Source: Papaver somniferum (Eukaryota > Streptophyta > Magnoliopsida > Ranunculales > Papaveraceae). From it: a DNA stretch of 64,000 nucleotides. Of this stretch, positions 58,980 to 64,000 are shown piece by piece. Position numbers and translations under genes: made by a program. The DNA is taken from positions 130,679,302 through 130,743,301 of the forward strand of contig NC_039363.1 in the NCBI RefSeq assembly GCF_003573695.1, given 5' to 3'. Under the pieces are notes generated by a model. It saw only the letters and a program-made list of their open reading frames with translations, did not search any database and had not been told where the DNA came from. Each line of letters starts with the position of its first letter. The first letter of the stretch is position 1.

Positions 58980-60518
58980 TGATTAATGTTTTTTAAGAGT
59001 CGTTGTTGTAAATATGATTCGTTTCAGACTTGTGAAGGAAATGAAATTTTTAGATTTAATAAAAATATATATACAAAAATATTAACAATGGGCGAGAGGT
59101 ACTGGGACTAAGGATTTGGCCGAATTCACTACACAGGGTTCATTCATATATTCTTTGACAATTTAAAACTCAATAAAATTAACATGGACTCTGATTTTTC
59201 CAAGATAGATTCTCAAAACATTGATTGTAAGTCCTAAGCATGATGTATCAAAACACCTAAGCTAAGCATACATCATCAAATTAAATAACAACCAATTAAT
59301 TCAAATCATATTTCAATTTTAGATTAATGCAAAAGTCATAAAAAAGAATAAAATAAATTATCCCAAGGATGAAATTCAGCCTCCTCCGTCGTCCCAGTGT
59401 TGGGTTTTATCTCCTCATGATGAAAACACGCTCAAAATATATTTTTATAGCTCAAATGGTGTTTACAATGGAGAGAAAAGGAGAAAATGGTGTAAAACTG
59501 TAATCTGCGACGCAGAAAAAGCGTCACAGAATGAACGATAAAACACAAGTGCTGCTGCTGTTTAGACTGCACTGCGACCCACGTATGTGCGTCTTAGACA
59601 CTGTTGATAAGCGACTGTCCTTGCGAGTCTGTTCTTCGTGTTCTTGGTGTTCTTCATCATCAGCAGCAGCAGAAACAGAGTTTCATCAACTCTTGATTTC
59701 TGCTTCTCTGGACCTCCTCTCGACCCCAAACTCTCGACACCCATTCTCTGTGATACCAGAAATCTATTTATACTCCTCAGCCTCATTTAATCACGTCATA
59801 ACTCAAGATAATTCTCTCTTTACTCGGCTTAAAGAGAAAATATTTTTTGGATATTTTCTTCCTTTAATTAGCTTTCCACGCGCTGAAATGATGTATAAAC
59901 ACTCCAAACATGATCTTACACGCTGTAGAATTGATTCAACACTCTCCAAACACATGAGTACACGTCTAAATTTGATGTGATCGTGTGATATTCATTTCTT
60001 GAACGTGCTTCCTGATTTCTTGATTGCGATGATTCCAGCCAATTATGATCGATCCTAACACCAAAAATGTCTTCCTCTATCCATATCACAAATACCCATT
60101 GAAAATCAGAGGTTTAATCGAACTCTAACCCCTCCAAAAATCGATCGACCCAACTGCCAGTGAGAAGAAATATTTTCCCGCCTTTTTCCAAAATTTGAAT
60201 TATGAGAAGAAAAGTGTCCTCCCCCTAATCCTGCACGGGTGTCCCTTTAGCAATTGGGGTGGAAATAGTAATTTTGGGGTGGAAATAGTAATTTTTATGG
60301 GTTCCTCCGGTACATTTCTGGGACGCTTCCGGTGCATTTCTGAGGTGCCTCCGGTACATTATCCTGGGGTGTAAAACACTACTTTTCGAGCTCATTTCGC
60401 CGCAGAGGCTTATTTCTCTAAAAACATCTACAAAAACACAAAATAACACAATAAGTACTTAATCGAGTCTAACAATACAGAATATTGAGAACAAAATAGA
60501 CACATAAATGCTCTATCA
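58980..60518 (-). repeat. 3' LTR of family A right copy (1539 bp)
   Basis: On the minus strand it begins TGATAGAGCATTTATGTG and ends ...AACATTAATCA. Homologous to 3493-5192, including CTCCGTCGTCCCAGTGTTGG. The frame at 59531-59980 is not conserved in the other copy. Confidence 0.8.
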
Positions 60519-60557
60519 AATACCCCCAAACTTATTATTTGCTAGTCCTCGAGCAAA
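60519..60557 (-). promoter_or_regulatory. 3' hairpin plus polypurine tract of family A
   Basis: On the element strand TTTGCTCGAGGACTAGCAAA leads to TAATAAGTTTGGGGGTATT and then the LTR. The hairpin sequence is identical to that of the nested element at 37448-37467. Confidence 0.8.
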
Positions 60558-61778
60558 ACTAATAAAAAAATAAATAAAACCGAGTTAATCTCGGGAGGGT
60601 TTACCAGAGGTGTGCCCACAAAACCATTACTCCCAAATGGTCACAAGTATCCAAAGAGCTATGAGGACATACATATTCTCAACCTATCTCCAAGTAAGTA
60701 GAATGCCAGAGAAATTAAAGGTGCCAGCTCTAAAGCTGACTGAAGAAAAGGGGAGACACATCCACACGACTGCTAGATAAAGAGATATCCGCTACACAGC
60801 TAGATAAACATTGTAAGATGCGTCCGCTGCTTTACAGCTGGATAAGATTAGGACAGAGATAAAAATGAGAGGGACATCTGCTACACATCTGGACTAATTA
60901 CGTGTGATGAGTTAAACCAGTTCTAGAAAGATCTTGTGCCAGATTGAAAGCAGACTAACAAAGCAACCAAAATGCATCTTTCTTCGACTCTCTCACAGTG
61001 CTCAGTAGAAATAACGTCTTCTTCGGTCTTCAACTATTGATGATAAACTCTCGAACCTCATAAAACCTTGACAATTAACTCTTCTCTTCGATTTCTTGCT
61101 TGACTTATAAATTTCTTCTTCCCTATGGCCTTATTGAACAAAAAGAACGTAATGATGTTTTTTTTTTCATTTTTCACATTTTTTTTTCATTTTTCATTTT
61201 TTTTTTTTTTTAAAACAAAAAATTACAAGACAAAAATTTACATGGCCATGAGAGAAGGACTTTCAAAACTTGGATCTTCGCAACTTGTGATGTCTTGGTA
61301 TCATGAACTTCAACAACTTATATCATTTGTTCTTATAACTTTTTGTAGCTAAGTCTTCAACTTTGATTTTTGAAATATTCTTTTCTATTGTTACTTCTAA
61401 ACCTTAAACGTCTTCAACTTTCTTCATATATTTTGATGTCGCTCCGCTTGTTGATGATGATAAGTTTCTACTGAGAGAGAGTCGTAATAATCCAGTAACT
61501 AAGACTACATTGTGAGGTTGCTTTGTCTTTCTGGCATTTCCTCCTGACCTACTCGCCTTTCCATCATGGATGGTTAGGTCCATCATGGTTACCCTCTAAA
61601 AGGAACAAGTTCTCTCCTGAATTTCAAGGATCTCAATGTCTTTTTCTCTAATTTCTGAATAAGTTGTTATCTCTAGCATTCCAATTTCTATCTTTTCGGT
61701 GAGAAACAATATGTAAACTTAGATAACCGGGTACTATGTGACGCTAGAAGTTTGAAAAATGCGACTAAAATGTTTCTC
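60558..61778 (-). other. Family A 3' region, non-coding
   Basis: Contains repeated CTGCTACACAGCTGGATAA-like phrases (about 60760-60900) and a long T-run (61153-61215). No convincing frame. Confidence 0.5.
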
Positions 61779-61816
61779 CCATACCCCCAAACTTAAATCT
61801 ATCATTGTCCTCAATG
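61779..61816 (-). promoter_or_regulatory. Internal hairpin plus polypurine tract, right copy
   Basis: CATTG-AGGA-CAATG followed by ATAGATTTAAGTTTGGGGGT and ATGGG on the element strand. Here the purine tract is unbroken, unlike in the left copy. Confidence 0.65.
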
Positions 61817-61911
61817 TTCTAAAGATAAAATTAAAAGCCTGAACAAGGAGAAACTGTTACCACTTGAAGCAAAAGAGATAAGGAAAGATATTACCGTGTC
61901 GCAAGAATATT

Positions 61912-61945
61912 GGGTTACCTCCCAAGAAGTGCTAAGTTTAAAGTC
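61912..61945 (-). other. Conserved motif GGGAGGTAACCC, right copy
   Basis: Identical over 34 bases to 657-690, about 70 bases after the ORF stop. Confidence 0.65.
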
Positions 61946-62013
61946 TTCAGCCAGACTTAGGAAAGGATTAGTCAACTCGAACCGTATAACAGTAACTGGA
62001 ATAACTGCGGGTC

Positions 62014-63660
62014 TTAAAAACCAAATAGAGCTGACCAAAAGAAACTGCAGTAAACCAAGAAAATGAACAAGACTAGCATGCCCTTACCTATTTTCCTGAT
62101 TAAGACAACTACATCTAATTGTGGTTCAGGTTCTATAAAAGGGTATAAATAAATTTCTTTAGGCTGCAACTCCTCAAAAGTGAGATCCGAATTATTATGT
62201 CCTAGAGTCTGTAAAAACTCAAATAAAAATTTAGAAGCACATAATAACAACCTGAATAATTGGGGATCCTATAAGTCAATCATATTTGACCCACACAGCT
62301 GACCACAATGAAAGAGGTGGTCTTCCTTAAGAAAATGTGTCGACCCTAATATCCTAAAGTAATTAGGTTTAGTCTCAAAACTTAATAACCGACACATCTG
62401 AAAATCATATGTTCCCACATTTGGAAGAAAACTATTTGGTGGGAAAACAAAGTCAATAAGGGTATCATAGCCTGGGCAAACCACATCAACCAGAGGATGG
62501 GTTTCTAATGACTGAACTTCTTTCTGGACATTATTAGGTTCGGGAAAACCTGTATGGAGATAATATTGAACGATGGTTGAGGCACAAATGTGAATCCCTA
62601 CACGAGGGAACTTTCTAAGAGTTAAAGGTAAAGCACAGGGAGAATGATAATCACCCCCAAACTTAGATTTTTGTGTGTCTCTAGGTAGACTAACTACAAT
62701 TTCCCTAATTTCTAGATCATCGAAATCCTGAAAATGGTCAATTGCTTCTGTTAGGTCATACTCAGGTGATGCATACTCACTCATATTTAAAAGCTCTACG
62801 AGTTCATCTTCTTCGTCTAAGACTATTGTTTCTAAATCGCTAGACTCTAAAACATTATTCTCAGAATAAACTCGTTCCTCTAAATCATTATCGGCTTTGT
62901 AAACAGGAAATACTACATCGTCTAAAACGAGGGTATCTCTAGTCAAATCCTCGTCCTTTTGAATAGGTGAATAATTATTAAAATTATTTGGATTTGAACT
63001 AGAAATAATATTATCATTGTAAAGCTCAATTGGAGTAACCATTTCCTGATCACTATTCCTACATAAGTATGATTCTCCATCAACACTATCCTCATCATAA
63101 TAACATGAAAAAGATCGAACCTCATCAAAACAAGTAGTGTTACCAATTCTAACCTCGTCATCTTGATTATGAAAATAACTATCCTCATTTTTAAGGGTAT
63201 TATTGGAAACACTATATTGGAAAGTAAGATTATTTCGAGCAAGTCTTTCGTTCGTCTCAGCCATCAGCTTGAGGGATTCCTCTATAGAAAGTTCACTCAT
63301 TATTGTAGTTCTTTCATCTATAATTACACTATTCATCTCAGCTAACTTACGCGTCGACTTAGCTAAATCCCTGAGGGACTCTTCTAAAGGAGGAATAGGA
63401 ACAGAGGGATCATAAAAAGGACTACTTTTCAATAGTTTGATTGTATCCTCTAGAGACGAAGCACTAGTACTATAATCTTCTTGCTCGTAAGACTGATGCA
63501 TGTGTGGATAGTAATTGGGCTCACCAGGGTATGACCCATATCCTTCCAAAGGATGGCGTTCCCAACCATTATTCCCAACATGGTCATAAAAAGGATGATG
63601 TACGTATTCAAATTCAGGTCGATAATCATTGTATTGGCTTCTATCATACCAGTTCGACAT
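62014..63660 (-). pseudogene. Family A ORF, right copy, one nonsense codon
   Basis: The frame runs from MSNWYDRSQYNDYRPEFEYV (ATG at 63660) for 549 codons. The only break is a TAG at 62269-62271 between GSNMIDL and DPQLFRLLLCASKF, where the left copy has GAG. The copy has three repeats of a SLE.(S/T)(L/I)K..(A/S) segment, an acidic centre with SPIQKDEDLTRDTLVLDD, and the conserved GTYDFQMCRLLSFETKPNYF block. It ends in PFIEPEPQLDVVVL and a hydrophobic stretch (MLVLFIFLVYCSFFWSALFG). Start chosen by identity with the left copy; an upstream in-frame codon lies in the leader. Function unknown. Confidence 0.75.
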
Positions 63661-64000
63661 TCTTAATTGCAAGGGAATTATACACAATCACAAACAAGGC
63701 TGACTCGACCAAATCAAACCTATAAAATCTAGCAAACAACAAGCATGATGGCTCCACTTAGATTGTTTCTAGACCAGCTTCTAATCCTTCGAAAGGGAAT
63801 TCGTTACAATTTAAGCAAACCCCTCTGGAATCAATCCGAGTCAAAGTAAGTTGAATTGAGGCGAGGGAAGCTCAATGGAGCTTTGATACCCAAGGCCTCA
63901 CCGCTATCACAAGGCGGCGCAGTCACGCATTCAACTCACAGAAACCATCATGAACTTTGAAGTATGCTAAAAGAGTAACCAATATTTTTCGAACGACTTT

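Larger units (their letters stand above)
58980..64000 (-). mobile_element. Family A LTR retrotransposon, right copy, inserted in plastid matK
   Basis: From the left edge inwards: 3' LTR, hairpin plus purine tract, a 1.2-kb 3' region, the internal hairpin plus purine tract, the GGGAGGTAACCC motif, the long ORF and part of the leader; the primer site and 5' LTR are beyond 64000. No pol domain anywhere in the 5 kb. The bases before the LTR are GTCAA (58975-58979), the expected target duplication. Confidence 0.8.

Noticed and set aside
61125..61352. Phenylalanine-rich small protein
   Set aside because: It is a T-run translated; no conservation.

Overview
This is nuclear DNA of a flowering plant, most likely a eudicot. 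It holds spliced nuclear genes and pseudogenes, plant LINE and PIF/Harbinger elements, several LTR retrotransposons, and a long block of decayed plastid DNA (a NUPT) broken by retrotransposon insertions. I cannot name the species. The plastid copy includes rps16, so the donor plastome still carried that gene.

Layout. 1-5192: minus-strand LTR retrotransposon of 'family A' (ORF 768-2459, primer site 3470-3487, 5' LTR 3493-5192), running off the left edge. 5641-8125: 5'-truncated LINE with RT, zinc-knuckle and RNase H parts. About 8230-14560: three decayed tandem copies of a Raf-like (HT1/STY-type) protein kinase, minus strand, the middle one only a half unit. 14757-18262: complete but inactivated PIF/Harbinger element with TIRs and a TTA target duplication. 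18700-21145: second truncated LINE. 22098-23369: an intact F-box gene with a 5'-UTR intron, the only ordinary nuclear gene that looks functional. 24752-25163: Copia-type LTR and primer-site remnant.

25164-58979: plastid-derived DNA. Its left part is rpoC1-rpoB on the minus strand. Its right part is atpH-atpF-atpA-trnR-trnG-trnS-psbI-psbK-trnQ-rps16-trnK/matK in inverted orientation, and the plastid segment that would lie between (atpI, rps2, rpoC2) is missing. rpoC1 exon 1 is split by an 18.3-kb minus-strand Ty3-type retrotransposon (27599-45862, CACAC target duplication) with very long, repeat-rich LTRs. That element carries a nested plus-strand element without pol (32982-38900, TTGAT target duplication). 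A second family A element (58980 to the right edge) sits in matK. The order of events is therefore plastid DNA transfer, then the Ty3 insertion, then the nested insertion.

Most notable. (1) Family A and the nested element share an architecture with no visible pol: a tRNA-Asp-type primer site, one long acidic ORF, a GGGAGG(C/T)AACCC motif, and a small hairpin followed by a polypurine tract that occurs both internally and again just before the 3' LTR. (2) Each long Ty3 LTR holds a tandem array of hairpins whose stems differ between units in a compensating way. (3) The Ty3 interior seems to hold plus-sense, intron-bearing sequence that may be captured host DNA. Functions of these features are inferred; the structures themselves can be read in the sequence.
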